64,000 bases of DNA, from the NCBI RefSeq assembly GCF_001279525.1, contig NZ_LGDY01000002.1:18084-82083 (forward strand), in the 5' to 3' direction. Below are positions 37,984-46,607 of the stretch, in pieces; the stretch's first letter is position 1, and every line of letters starts with the position of its first letter. This stretch comes from Nocardia sp. NRRL S-836 (GTDB lineage: Bacteria > Actinomycetota > Actinomycetes > Mycobacteriales > Pseudonocardiaceae). The notes beneath the pieces are model-generated. The model was not told the DNA's origin, did no database searches, and worked only from the letters and a program-made list of their open reading frames with translations. The translations under genes were made by a program, and so were the position numbers.

Positions 37984-38535
37984 TTGTCCGCGACCAGGAT
38001 GTTGGTGCTCGGCGTCGTCAAGCTCGTCGGCGAGGCGCACGGTTACCAGGTGCGCCGCGAGCTGCAGTCGTGGGCGGCGGAGGCCTGGGCGAACGTGCAG
38101 CCGGGCTCGATCTACCACGCGCTGAAGTCGCTCGCGAAGGACGGCCTGCTCGAACCGGTCGGCACCGAGTCCGCGGAGGGCCCGGCCAGGACCACGTATC
38201 GGATCACCGCGACCGGCGAGCACGAGCTGCGGGACCTGCTCGCCCACGCGCTGGCCGACGCGAGCGCGGGCAACGACGAGCTCTCCGCGGCGATCGCGAT
38301 GCTCACCCTCATCCCGCGCCAGCAGGCCGTCGTGATGCTCAAGAACCGGCTCGCGGGCCTGGAGGGACAGCTGGCACCGACCAGGCACGGCATCACCTCG
38401 ATGCCGGAGATGGGCAAGCCCGCGCACGTCAGCGAGCTCTTCCGGCTGTGGCTGGTCCACCTCGAAGGCCAGGTCCGCTGGACCAGGGAGCTGGTCGAAC
38501 GGCTGGAGGCCGGCGCCTACGACCTCGCCGACTAG
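37984..38535 (+). CDS. PadR-family transcriptional regulator
   Basis: 183 aa from TTG 37984 (GGGAGG just upstream; protein starts LSATRMLVLGVVKLVGEAHGYQV, matching PadR N-termini). Winged helix: 'HGYQVRRELQSWAAEAWANVQPGSIYHALKSLAKDGLLEPVGTE' and wing 'RTTYRITATGEHELRDLL'. The long C-terminal region (Vir_act_alpha_C-like dimerisation) includes 'LAGLEGQLAPTRHGITSMPEM'. PadR proteins repress efflux or detoxification genes. It is followed at once by two palindromic sites and a DrrAB-like exporter, its probable targets. Confidence 0.93.
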   Translation: MSATRMLVLGVVKLVGEAHGYQVRRELQSWAAEAWANVQPGSIYHALKSLAKDGLLEPVGTESAEGPARTTYRITATGEHELRDLLAHALADASAGNDELSAAIAMLTLIPRQQAVVMLKNRLAGLEGQLAPTRHGITSMPEMGKPAHVSELFRLWLVHLEGQVRWTRELVERLEAGAYDLAD

Positions 38536-38582
38536 TCAAATTTGAATAGTCTCGCTAGCCTCTAGTCAAACTTGACTAGAGG
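38531..38582. promoter_or_regulatory. Two PadR-type palindromic operators before the exporter genes
   Basis: Site 2: CCTCTAGTCAA (38559-38569), AC, TTGACTAGAGG (38572-38582), a perfect 11-bp inverted repeat. Site 1: ACTAGTCAAA (38531-38540) with TTTGAATAGT (38541-38550), one mismatch; it overlaps the padR stop codon. Both share the core AGTCAAnnTTGA and lie 10-60 bp upstream of the ATPase ATG, so a bound repressor would block its transcription. Confidence 0.75.
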
Positions 38583-38592
38583 GGGTTCGGTC

Positions 38593-39525
38593 ATGATCAA
38601 GGCACGCGGCCTCGCGCGCCGGTTCACCACCAAGGCAGGTCCGGTGGAGGCGGTGCGCGGGGTGGACATCGACGTCGCCGAGGGCGAGCTCGTGGGGTTC
38701 CTCGGCCCGAACGGCGCGGGCAAGTCCACGACGTTGCGCATGCTGACGACCCTGTTGCGGCCCACGGCGGGCGAGGCGATCATCGCGGGCCACGACCTGC
38801 TGGCCGACCCGGCGGGCGTGCGCCGCAACATCGGCTACGTGGGCCAGAAGAACGGCGCGGGCGCCGAGCAGCGGGTCGCCGACGAGCTGGAGTTCCAGGC
38901 CCGCTTCCACGGCCTGGGCAAGCACGACGCCCGCAGGAGGGTCGCCGACCTGCTCGAACGGTTCGACCTGGCGGACCTGGAGAAACGCGCCGTCGTCACG
39001 TTGTCGGGCGGCCAGCAGCGCAGGCTCGACATCGCGATGGGCGTGCTGCACGACCCGCGGCTGCTGTTCCTGGACGAGCCGTCGACCGGGCTCGACCCGC
39101 AGAGCCGCCGCAACCTGTGGGACCACGTCCGGCAGCTCAGGGCCGACGGGACCACGGTGTTCCTGACCACGCACTACCTCGACGAGGCCGACTACCTCAG
39201 CGACCGGCTGCTGGTGATCGACCACGGCGCGATCGTCGGCGAGGGCTCACCGGACGAGCTGAAGCACCGCGTCTCCGGTGACCTGGTCGTGCTCGGCACG
39301 CCGCAGGCTGCGGCCGTGGCGGCGAGGTTCGACAACGCCGTGGTGGACGGCGAGGAGGTCAGCTTCCGGATCCCGGACGGGGACCGGGCGCTGCCGGGCC
39401 TGCTGCGCGACCTCGGTGCCGCCGGTGTCGAGCTGCACTCCGTGCAGGTGCACCGCCCGACGCTCGACGACGTCTTCCTGACCATGACCGGCCGCTCGCT
39501 GCGGGAGGAAAGCCATGCCGCGTAA
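38593..39525 (+). CDS. Daunorubicin-resistance-type ABC exporter ATPase (DrrA family)
   Basis: 310 aa from ATG 38593. Walker A 'GPNGAGKSTTLRML', signature 'LSGGQQRRLDIAMG', Walker B 'LLFLDEPSTGLDP', H-loop 'FLTTHYLDEADYL'. The C-terminal ~80 residues ('LGAAGVELHSVQVHRPTLDDVFL') are the DrrA-specific extension. It powers export of drugs or lipids through the permease encoded next. It overlaps that gene by 11 bp and follows PadR and its operators. Confidence 0.94.
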   Translation: MIKARGLARRFTTKAGPVEAVRGVDIDVAEGELVGFLGPNGAGKSTTLRMLTTLLRPTAGEAIIAGHDLLADPAGVRRNIGYVGQKNGAGAEQRVADELEFQARFHGLGKHDARRRVADLLERFDLADLEKRAVVTLSGGQQRRLDIAMGVLHDPRLLFLDEPSTGLDPQSRRNLWDHVRQLRADGTTVFLTTHYLDEADYLSDRLLVIDHGAIVGEGSPDELKHRVSGDLVVLGTPQAAAVAARFDNAVVDGEEVSFRIPDGDRALPGLLRDLGAAGVELHSVQVHRPTLDDVFLTMTGRSLREESHAA

Positions 39526-40243
39526 CAACGTTCTCGCCGACACCTGGCTGGTGTTCGCCCGCGTGACGCTCCCGGTGCTGCGCAACCCCGTGGCGGTCGT
39601 GCTCGGGCTCGCCCAGCCGTTGCTCTACCTCGGCCTGTTCGGGCCGTTGCTCGGCGACGGCGGCTGGCAGTGGTTCGTGCCGGGCCTGCTGGTGCAGATG
39701 GCGTTGTTCGGCACGGCGTACGCGGGCTTCTCGCTGCTGCCCGAGGTGCGCACGGGCGTGCTGGAACGACTGCGGGTCACACCCGTCAGCCGGGTCGCGC
39801 TGCTCGTCGGCCGGGTCGGCAAGGACGTCGTGCTGCTCGTCGTGCAGAGCCTGCTGATCGTGCTCGCGGCGACGCTGTTCGGGTTCCACGCGTCACCCGG
39901 CGAGGTGCTGCTCGGGCTCGGGCTGGTGGCGTTGCTCGGCGTCGCCATCGGGTCGGCGTCGTACGCGGTCGCGTTGAAGGTGAAGCTGGAGTACGTCTTC
40001 GCGTCGGTCCTGTCGGCGGTCATCGTGCCGTTGATGCTGCTGTCGGGCGTGCTGCTGCCGATGTCGAACGGCCCGCGGTGGCTCTACTGGCTGTCCCGGG
40101 CCAACCCGCTCGCGCACGTCGTCGACGCCGAACGGTCGATCTTCACCACCGGCTCGGCGCTGTACGGCCTCGTCGCGGTGACCCTGCTCGTGCTGGCTGG
40201 CATCGCCTACGGCGTGCGCACCTTCCACCGCGAGTCCGCCTGA
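39515..40243 (+). CDS. ABC-2 type exporter permease (DrrB family)
   Basis: 242 aa with six predicted transmembrane helices ('NPVAVVLGLAQPLLYLGLFG', 'FVPGLLVQMALFGTAYAGF', 'VLLVVQSLLIVLAATLFGF', 'VLLGLGLVALLGVAIGSAS', 'VLSAVIVPLMLLSGVLLPM', 'LYGLVAVTLLVLAGIAYGV'). The family motif 'RLRVTPVSRVALLVGRV' lies in the first cytoplasmic loop. Partner of the ATPase, with which it overlaps by 11 bp. Substrate unknown. Confidence 0.93.
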   Translation: MPRNNVLADTWLVFARVTLPVLRNPVAVVLGLAQPLLYLGLFGPLLGDGGWQWFVPGLLVQMALFGTAYAGFSLLPEVRTGVLERLRVTPVSRVALLVGRVGKDVVLLVVQSLLIVLAATLFGFHASPGEVLLGLGLVALLGVAIGSASYAVALKVKLEYVFASVLSAVIVPLMLLSGVLLPMSNGPRWLYWLSRANPLAHVVDAERSIFTTGSALYGLVAVTLLVLAGIAYGVRTFHRESA

Positions 40244-40319
40244 TGCTGATGCCACGCGGGGCTCTCCCGTCCGCTCCTGTCGTACGAAAGCTCCCCGCGT
40301 GGCACTTCCCGCGTGACGC

Positions 40320-41165
40320 TCAGGAAGACTTGACGGCGGCGTCGTAGAGGGTCTTCTTGCTGACACCGGCGGCCTCGGCGACCTCGGCGGCGGCCGACTT
40401 CATCCGCTCGCCGTCGGCGACGCGCTGCTTCACCTCGGCGACCAGCGTCTCCAGGTCGGGCGTGTCCGGTACGGGCGCCGGGCCCAAGACAACGGTGATC
40501 TCGCCGCGTGCGCCTTCCACGGCCCACGCGGCGAGCTCGGCCAACGACCCGCGCACGACCTCTTCGTAGGTCTTGGTCAGCTCACGGCACACGGCCGCCG
40601 CACGGTCCGGGCCGAGCACCTCCACGGCGTCCGCGAGGGTGGCCGCGAGCCGATGGGGTGCCTCGAAGAACACGACCGTGCGCTGCTCGGTGGCCAACGG
40701 GGCGAACCAGCGCTTGCGCTCACCGGACTTGCGCGGCGGGAAGCCGTCGAACGCGAACCGGTCGCTCGGCAAGCCGGACAGCGCCAGCGCCGTCGTCACC
40801 GCGGACGGCCCCGGCAGGCACGTCACCCGGATGTCCGCCTCCACACAGGCGGCCACGAGCCGGTAGCCCGGATCCGACACGCTCGGCATGCCCGCGTCGG
40901 TCACGAGCAGCACCGTCTCACCGGCGCGCAGCGACTCGACCAGCCCCGGCAGGCGCGCCTGCTCGACCTGGTCGTAGAAGCTGATCACCCGCCCGGACGG
41001 CTTGACCTGCAGCGCGGCCGCGAGGCTGTGCAGTCTGCGGGTGTCCTCGGCGGCGATGACGTCGGCCGTCCCCAGCGCCTCGACCAGACGCGCGGAAGCA
41101 TCGCGGATGTCACCAAGCGGGGTAGCGGCGAGGACCAGACGGCCTGAACCGGATACAGGACTCAC
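40320..41165 (-). CDS. rsmI: 16S rRNA (cytidine-1402-2'-O)-methyltransferase RsmI
   Basis: About 281 aa from GTG 41165 (a GTG three codons earlier at 41174 is equally possible). Tetrapyrrole-methylase fold: 'GRLVLAATPLGDIRDASARLVEALGTADVIAAEDTRR', 'VISFYDQVEQARL', 'VTDAGMPSVSDPGYRLVAA', 'LPGPSAVTTALALSGLPSDRFAFDGF', 'VVFFEAPHRLAATL'. RsmI methylates C1402 in the decoding centre. Its short C-terminal helix-turn-helix-like tail ('AAEVAEAAGVSKKTLYDAAV') is normal for the family. It diverges from pmt with 15-24 bp between the starts. Confidence 0.96.
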   Translation of the reverse strand: MSPVSGSGRLVLAATPLGDIRDASARLVEALGTADVIAAEDTRRLHSLAAALQVKPSGRVISFYDQVEQARLPGLVESLRAGETVLLVTDAGMPSVSDPGYRLVAACVEADIRVTCLPGPSAVTTALALSGLPSDRFAFDGFPPRKSGERKRWFAPLATEQRTVVFFEAPHRLAATLADAVEVLGPDRAAAVCRELTKTYEEVVRGSLAELAAWAVEGARGEITVVLGPAPVPDTPDLETLVAEVKQRVADGERMKSAAAEVAEAAGVSKKTLYDAAVKSS

Positions 41166-41189
41166 ACCGTTCACCCTACGATCGGCGAC

Positions 41190-42731
41190 GTGACAGTCCT
41201 CGTGCAGCCAGGAGAGGCGCCCGTCGCCGTCGTGGAGGAGCCGCCCACGGACCGTGCGGCGGCTCTCGAACCACCTCCGCATGGAGATCGGTTGCGCGGG
41301 TGGCTCGTCACGGCGGTGGTGACGCTGATCGGCGCGGTCGTGCGGTTCTGGAACGTCGGCTACCCGACGGACAAGGGCACGCCGATCTTCGACGAGAAGC
41401 ACTACGTGCCGCAGGCGGCGCAGGTGCTGCGCAACGGCGGCTACGAGGACAACCCCGGCTACGAGCTGATCGTCCACCCGCCGCTCGCCAAGCAGCTGAT
41501 GGCGATCGGCCAGGACCTCTTCGGCTACGACGGCATCGGCTGGCGGTTCGCCTCCGCGCTCGCCGGTGCGATCACGATCCTGCTGATCGTGCGGATCGCC
41601 CGGCGGCTGACCCGGTCGGACCTGCTGGGCGCGCTGGCCGGCGTGCTGCTCATCGCGGACGGCGTCTCGCACGTCCAGTCCCGGATGGGCATGCTCGACA
41701 TCTTCCTGGCGCTGTTCGTGGTCGGCGCGTTCGGCTGCGTGGTCGCGGACCGCGAACAGGTGCGGCAACGGCTCGCCGTCGCGGTGCGCGAGGGGTTCGT
41801 GAACAACTCGCCCTTCGGCCCGTGGCTGGGCTTCCGCTGGTGGCGCTTCGGTGCGGGCGTGTGCCTGGGCCTCGCGTGCGGCATCAAGTGGTCGGGCATC
41901 TGGTACATCGCCGCGTTCGGGCTGCTGACGGTCGTCTGGAGCGCGCTGGCGCGCCGGGCCGCCGGGGTCGAGGAGCCGTGGCTGGGCTCGCTCGCGAAGG
42001 ACGTCCTGCCCTCGCTCGGCGGCCTGGTCGCGATCCCGGTGCTGGTGTACCTCGTGACGTGGTTCCCGTGGATGGCCAGCGAGACCGGCATCGACCGGCA
42101 CGTGGTCGGCACGAAGGTCCAGGACGTCGCCTACGTCCCGGACGTGCTGCAGTCGCTCTGGTACAACGCCAAGAACGTCTACAAGTTCCACGTCGAGCTG
42201 GTCACCTCGGCGACCAACCGGCACCCGTGGGAGTCGAAGCCGTGGACGTGGCCGATGGGCCTGCGTCCGATGCTCTACTACTACGACAACTCCGTGACCG
42301 GCTGCGGCCAGGCGTCCTGCCTCGGCGCGATCATGCTGATCGGCACGCCGGCGCTGTGGTGGGTGGCGTTCCCGGCGATCGGCTGGGCGATCTGGCGGGC
42401 CGTCGGCCGGCTGGACTGGCGCTACGCCGCCGTGCTCGTCGGGTACATGGCCGGTCTGCTGCCGTGGTTCCTCAACCTCGACCGGCAGATGTACTTCTTC
42501 TACGTCACGCCGATGGCGCCGTTCCTGGTGCTGCTGATCGTGCTGGCACTGGGCGAGATCCTCGGCCGGGCCGGTGCGGGCTCCGAACGCCGCGGCACCG
42601 GTCTGCTGGTCGTGGCGCTGTACACGGGCATCGTCGTCGCGAACTTCGTGTGGCTGTGGCCGATCTTGAACGGCAACCCGATCACGCCCGAGCTGTGGCA
42701 GCAGCAGCTCTGGTTGCCCAGCTGGCGCTGA
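41190..42731 (+). CDS. pmt: Polyprenyl-phosphate-mannose protein O-mannosyltransferase
   Basis: 513 aa from GTG 41190. About eleven transmembrane helices in a GT-C fold. The catalytic Asp-Glu is in the first extracytoplasmic loop ('GTPIFDEKHYVPQAAQVL'), with 'NPGYELIVHPPLAKQLMAIGQ' and 'DGVSHVQSRMGMLDIFLALF' as family blocks and an extracytoplasmic 'WESKPWTWPMGLRPMLYYYD'. It transfers mannose from polyprenyl-P-mannose to Ser/Thr of Sec-exported proteins, as the Mycobacterium tuberculosis homologue does. The divergent pair with rsmI is conserved in mycobacteria. Confidence 0.95.
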   Translation: MTVLVQPGEAPVAVVEEPPTDRAAALEPPPHGDRLRGWLVTAVVTLIGAVVRFWNVGYPTDKGTPIFDEKHYVPQAAQVLRNGGYEDNPGYELIVHPPLAKQLMAIGQDLFGYDGIGWRFASALAGAITILLIVRIARRLTRSDLLGALAGVLLIADGVSHVQSRMGMLDIFLALFVVGAFGCVVADREQVRQRLAVAVREGFVNNSPFGPWLGFRWWRFGAGVCLGLACGIKWSGIWYIAAFGLLTVVWSALARRAAGVEEPWLGSLAKDVLPSLGGLVAIPVLVYLVTWFPWMASETGIDRHVVGTKVQDVAYVPDVLQSLWYNAKNVYKFHVELVTSATNRHPWESKPWTWPMGLRPMLYYYDNSVTGCGQASCLGAIMLIGTPALWWVAFPAIGWAIWRAVGRLDWRYAAVLVGYMAGLLPWFLNLDRQMYFFYVTPMAPFLVLLIVLALGEILGRAGAGSERRGTGLLVVALYTGIVVANFVWLWPILNGNPITPELWQQQLWLPSWR

Positions 42732-42797
42732 CCGTTAAATCCGCGTTGGGTTAGCATCTCCCGCCATCGCTCGAACGAGTGATCTTGGGGGATCAGC

Positions 42798-44909
42798 GTG
42801 AGCACGACGACGGAGTTGCGCCCGGACGAGAGCGGCGCCAGACCCCCGGCGGCCGCCACGGCACCCGGCTTCCGGACCGACGTCCAGGCGCTGAGGGCGG
42901 TCGCCGTGCTGGCGGTCGTGGTCAACCACTTCTGGCCGGCCGCGCTGACCGGCGGTTACGTCGGCGTCGACGTGTTCTTCGTGATCTCCGGCTTCCTGAT
43001 CACCTCGCACCTGGACCGCGAGATCGTGCGGACCAGCCGGGTGCGGCTCGGCCGGTTCTACGCGCGGCGCGTCCGGCGGCTGCTGCCCGCGGCGTTCCTC
43101 GTGCTCGGGTTCAGCCTGGTCACCGCCTACCTCCTGCTGCCGTACCCGCGCTGGAAGACCAACGCGGCCGAGGCGGTCGCGGCCGCGTCCTACTGGGAGA
43201 ACTGGCGGCTGGCGGCCAGGTCGGTCAACTACTCGGCGCAGAACGCGGCGGCGAGCCTGGTGCAGCACTACTGGTCGCTGTCGGTGGAGGAGCAGTTCTA
43301 CCTGGTCTGGCCGCTGCTGCTGATCGGGTTGTTCAAGCTGGGCCGGCGCCGCTGGGTCGTGGCGGGCGTCGGTGCCGTGGGCGTGCTGTCGCTGGGCTAC
43401 AGCATCTACCTGACGATCACCGCGCCGAACCCGGCGTACTTCTCGACGCCGGTGCGGGTGTGGGAGTTCGCGATCGGCGCCGGGGTGGCGCTGGCCGCCT
43501 CCCGCCTGGTGCTGCCGCGGGTCTTCGCCGAACTGGCGGCGTTCTGCGGGCTGGCGATGATCATCGCCTCGGCGTTCGGGTACGACCACCACACGCCGTT
43601 CCCCGGCTCCCTCGCGCTCGTCCCCGCGGCCGGCACCGCGCTCGTGATCGTGTCGGGGCTGCGGACCGGACGGCAGTGGCACACGGCCGTGACCGCCTCA
43701 CGGCCCGTGCAGTTCGTGGGCAACGTCAGCTACTCGCTCTACCTGTGGCACTGGCCGTTGCTGCTGCTGGCGCCGTTCGCGTTGAACGACGTGCTGGACA
43801 AGGGGAAGCTCACGACGCCGTGGCTGCTGGGGCTGCTGGCGGTGTCGCTGCTGCTGGCGTGGGTGTCGAAGGTGGTCGTCGAGGACCGCGGCATGTCGTG
43901 GGGACCTGTGAAGCGCAGCAGCGGGCTGACGTTCACGGCGATGGTCGCCGGTGTGGCTGTGATCGTGGCGCTGGCGGGCGGCCTGTACTGGTCGTACGGC
44001 GCCCAGGCGGCGCAGGCCGAGCGGGACCAGGCCTCGGCGGTGCTCAACCCGTGCCTGGGCGCCGCCGCGCTGGACGGCAGGGACTGCGTGGACCCGTACG
44101 GACCGGCGCTGGTGACGGCGATGGGCCCGGTGAACGAGTACTTCCGCCCGGCACCCGAATGCCGCGTCCTGGAGCAGTACAAGGTGTTCGACAAGGCCAC
44201 GACCTCGGTGTGCGACTTCTCCGGCGGCGCGGCGGACGCGCCGAAGGTGTGGCTGGTCGGCGACTCGCACGCACAGCAGTGGCAGACCCCGCTGTTCGAG
44301 GTGGCGCGGGCGCGGAAGTGGCGCCTGACGGTCAGCTACCTGGGCGGCTGCCCGTTCGCGGACATCACCTACCAGGGCTTCCGCGGCAACATGTCCGAAC
44401 CGGACATCAAGGCGTGCGCGGACTGGCGCGCGCAGCTGACCGACGTGATCACCGCCGACCGCCCCACGTTCGTGCTGACGTCGTTCTTCGCCCGCGACGA
44501 ACCCGCCGACGACGGCAGCGGCCGTTCGCAGACCGAGCAGTACCGGGCGGGCCTGGAACCGCGCTGGGCCCGCTGGACCGAGGCGGGCGCACGGGTCGTG
44601 GTACTCGCCGACCCCCCGCTCAACGCCGCCGTGCGCTCCCCGGACTGCGTGCCGCTCAACGCCTCGAACCCGGCGGCGTGCGACGTCGCGCGCACCGCCG
44701 CCCACCCGGTGGACCCGCTGGCCGAGACAGCCCGCTCGTCGCGCAACCCGGACGTGTCGCTGCTCGACCTGACCCGGTACTTCTGCGACGACAGGGTGTG
44801 CCGCGCGGTCGTCGGCCAGGTGGCCGTCTACTTCGACCCGGACCACCTGAACAGCGTGTTCAGCCGGTCGCTGGCACCGGCGATCGCAGCCGCGCTCGGC
44901 GCGCGCTGA
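42798..44909 (+). CDS. OafA/YrhL-type membrane acyltransferase with SGNH domain
   Basis: 703 aa from GTG 42798. The N-terminal ~370 residues hold about ten transmembrane helices of the acyltransferase-3 family, with 'FRTDVQALRAVAVLAVVVNHFW', 'GVDVFFVISGFLITSHL' and 'RFYARRVRRLLPA'; the His in VVNHFW is the expected catalytic position. The extracytoplasmic C-terminal SGNH domain has the Ser motif 'VWLVGDSHAQQW' (about 486) and the Asp-His pair 'FDPDHLN' (about 681). Such enzymes O-acetylate surface glycans. No other glycan genes are adjacent. Confidence 0.94.
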   Translation: MSTTTELRPDESGARPPAAATAPGFRTDVQALRAVAVLAVVVNHFWPAALTGGYVGVDVFFVISGFLITSHLDREIVRTSRVRLGRFYARRVRRLLPAAFLVLGFSLVTAYLLLPYPRWKTNAAEAVAAASYWENWRLAARSVNYSAQNAAASLVQHYWSLSVEEQFYLVWPLLLIGLFKLGRRRWVVAGVGAVGVLSLGYSIYLTITAPNPAYFSTPVRVWEFAIGAGVALAASRLVLPRVFAELAAFCGLAMIIASAFGYDHHTPFPGSLALVPAAGTALVIVSGLRTGRQWHTAVTASRPVQFVGNVSYSLYLWHWPLLLLAPFALNDVLDKGKLTTPWLLGLLAVSLLLAWVSKVVVEDRGMSWGPVKRSSGLTFTAMVAGVAVIVALAGGLYWSYGAQAAQAERDQASAVLNPCLGAAALDGRDCVDPYGPALVTAMGPVNEYFRPAPECRVLEQYKVFDKATTSVCDFSGGAADAPKVWLVGDSHAQQWQTPLFEVARARKWRLTVSYLGGCPFADITYQGFRGNMSEPDIKACADWRAQLTDVITADRPTFVLTSFFARDEPADDGSGRSQTEQYRAGLEPRWARWTEAGARVVVLADPPLNAAVRSPDCVPLNASNPAACDVARTAAHPVDPLAETARSSRNPDVSLLDLTRYFCDDRVCRAVVGQVAVYFDPDHLNSVFSRSLAPAIAAALGAR

Positions 44910-45052
44910 CCTCCCGGGCGCTCGGCGGGGCTCGGCGGGGTGAAGTGGTGAGGCGGCCGGCGGAAGCCACCCCACCACTCCTCGCGAGGCATCGCACTGC
45001 GCCGATGCCGAGGCCTTCTCGGGCGAACCACCGCCTAGGTCGTTGGCGGCGG

Positions 45053-45095
45053 AACGACCGTTACGGCCTCGCGTGACGTTCACCCGGAACGCCTA
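45053..45095. repeat. 43-bp direct repeat, left copy
   Basis: 37 of 43 positions match the segment at 46565-46607, in the same orientation and without gaps. It ends on the TAG stop of the nuclease-like gene (minus strand). Central identical block: CGTTCACCCGGA. Confidence 0.8.
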
Positions 45096-46505
45096 GGCAT
45101 CGACCGGAACGTCGGGTGAGACCAGGGAGGTGTCGTCCGGAACCGGTGCGGCGGGTGCGCCGAGCTCGGGACCGTCCTGTGACGACGGTGCGGTCGACAC
45201 GAGCGCCACCGGCACGTCCGCGGGCGGGGTGAACACCGCTTCCGCCCTGATCTTCGGCGGTGTGGCGGCCCAGGGCTTGAGGTTCTGCACGATCTCCTCG
45301 TAGAACGACGACACCGCGGACAGCACCGAGTCGATGAACGAGTTGCGCCCGGTGCCGCGTTTCGTCCCCATGGGAACCGAGATCTCGACCCGGAACCCGC
45401 GGATCTCCTTCTGCGGGTCCGCGATCAACACCGCCGGGTTCGCCCGCACGGCGCCCAGCAGTTCCGACGCACCCGCTCCCCTGGCGTGCGCCACGAACGC
45501 CTCCAGGCGGACGGAGTCCGGTGCGTTCTTCAACTGCCGGATCAGCCAGTTGACCCTGGTCATCGGCCGCCCCTCCTTGGGCGCCTCCAGGTCCACACCG
45601 CAGATGACCCGGCCCGCGCGCAGGTCAGCGGTGACGTGCAGGGTGCCGACGGTGTCCGGGATGCGCACACCACCGGACAGCCTGCCGTCGTTCACCAGCT
45701 CGGTGAGCTGACGGTTCAGCCGGATCTGCGGTTCGGCGAGCTCCTTGCGGGTCAGCGCGGGCGTGACCTCGGTGCCGAGCCGTCTGCCCAGCTGGAGTCC
45801 GGCGAACCGCAGCAACGCCTCGAAGCGGAGCACCACGTCCGGCGCGATCTTGTCGGTCGCCCGCAGCGTGCGTGCCTGCACGGCCTCGCGCAGAGGCACC
45901 CACGAAGATCCCATGTCCTCGAACGCCATGGCGCCCGACCGGGGGTGTTCGAGGTACCTGATCAGCTCACCGAGGATCCAGGCCTGCTCCGGGTCGGCCA
46001 CGCCCCGGTGTTCCTTCTGCATCACGGCCTCGCAGAGCACCTCGCTCCACGACCAGTGGTGCAGCGCGACCTTCTTCAGCTTCTTCTTGTCCACCGCGGT
46101 CGGGTGCTGCCCCGGCAGCGGCGGGATCTCGTTGGAGATCGTGACCACCGCGTCGAAGCCGGACTCCCGTGCGATGTCGAGGTAGTTCTCCAGCTGTGCC
46201 GGCTGCAGCTCGTTGGACCCGGTCTTCACCTCGACCAGTGCCGTCCACGACTTCTGCCCGCGGGTGGCGCGGATCAGGCCGTCCGGGATCAGCTTCCGCC
46301 CGTCGACCTCGAACGGAACCTCGATGAACGTCTGGAGAGCGGCCGCGGGCGCTCCCAGCGGCTGGGTCAGCGTCCGTCCGAACTCACGCACCGCTGACAT
46401 GACCGCCAGCAACGCCGAGGTCGCCCGTCGTTCCTGTTCCTCAGCGCCGTTGATGCCCGACGTGGGAATCAGGCGTGCGGCGTGCCAGCTCTCTTCAGCG
46501 GTCAT
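45093..46505 (-). CDS. PD-(D/E)XK nuclease-like protein
   Basis: 470 aa. A nuclease-type core sits at residues ~60-110: 'VDGRKLIPDGLIRAT' (Asp) followed by 'WTALVEVKTGSNEL' (E-V-K) and helix 'QPAQLENYLDIARESGFDAVVT', the spacing of PD-(D/E)XK enzymes. The next ~350 residues are of mixed alpha/beta character with no recognised domain ('TLRATDKIAPDVVLRFEALLRFAGLQLGRRL', 'SFIDSVLSAVSSFYEEIVQNL'); the C-terminus is Pro/Ala-rich. No helicase or methylase partner adjoins it. The gene plus upstream flank lies between 43-bp direct repeats, suggesting acquisition as a cassette. DNA cleavage is inferred from the motif only; a stress-response role is the alternative. Confidence 0.75.
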   Translation of the reverse strand: MTAEESWHAARLIPTSGINGAEEQERRATSALLAVMSAVREFGRTLTQPLGAPAAALQTFIEVPFEVDGRKLIPDGLIRATRGQKSWTALVEVKTGSNELQPAQLENYLDIARESGFDAVVTISNEIPPLPGQHPTAVDKKKLKKVALHHWSWSEVLCEAVMQKEHRGVADPEQAWILGELIRYLEHPRSGAMAFEDMGSSWVPLREAVQARTLRATDKIAPDVVLRFEALLRFAGLQLGRRLGTEVTPALTRKELAEPQIRLNRQLTELVNDGRLSGGVRIPDTVGTLHVTADLRAGRVICGVDLEAPKEGRPMTRVNWLIRQLKNAPDSVRLEAFVAHARGAGASELLGAVRANPAVLIADPQKEIRGFRVEISVPMGTKRGTGRNSFIDSVLSAVSSFYEEIVQNLKPWAATPPKIRAEAVFTPPADVPVALVSTAPSSQDGPELGAPAAPVPDDTSLVSPDVPVDA

Positions 46506-46564
46506 AGTTCCCTCGCATGGCGGTGTTTGCGTTCAGGAATCAACGCTGACTTCGTTGAACGCAA

Positions 46565-46607
46565 AACAACCGTTACCGCCACGCGAGGCGTTCACCCGGA
46601 TCGCCTA
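46565..46607. repeat. 43-bp direct repeat, right copy
   Basis: Partner of 45053-45095 (six mismatches). It ends on the TAG stop of the kinase gene, just as the left copy ends on the stop of the nuclease-like gene, and lies 60 bp upstream of that gene's start. Confidence 0.8.
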
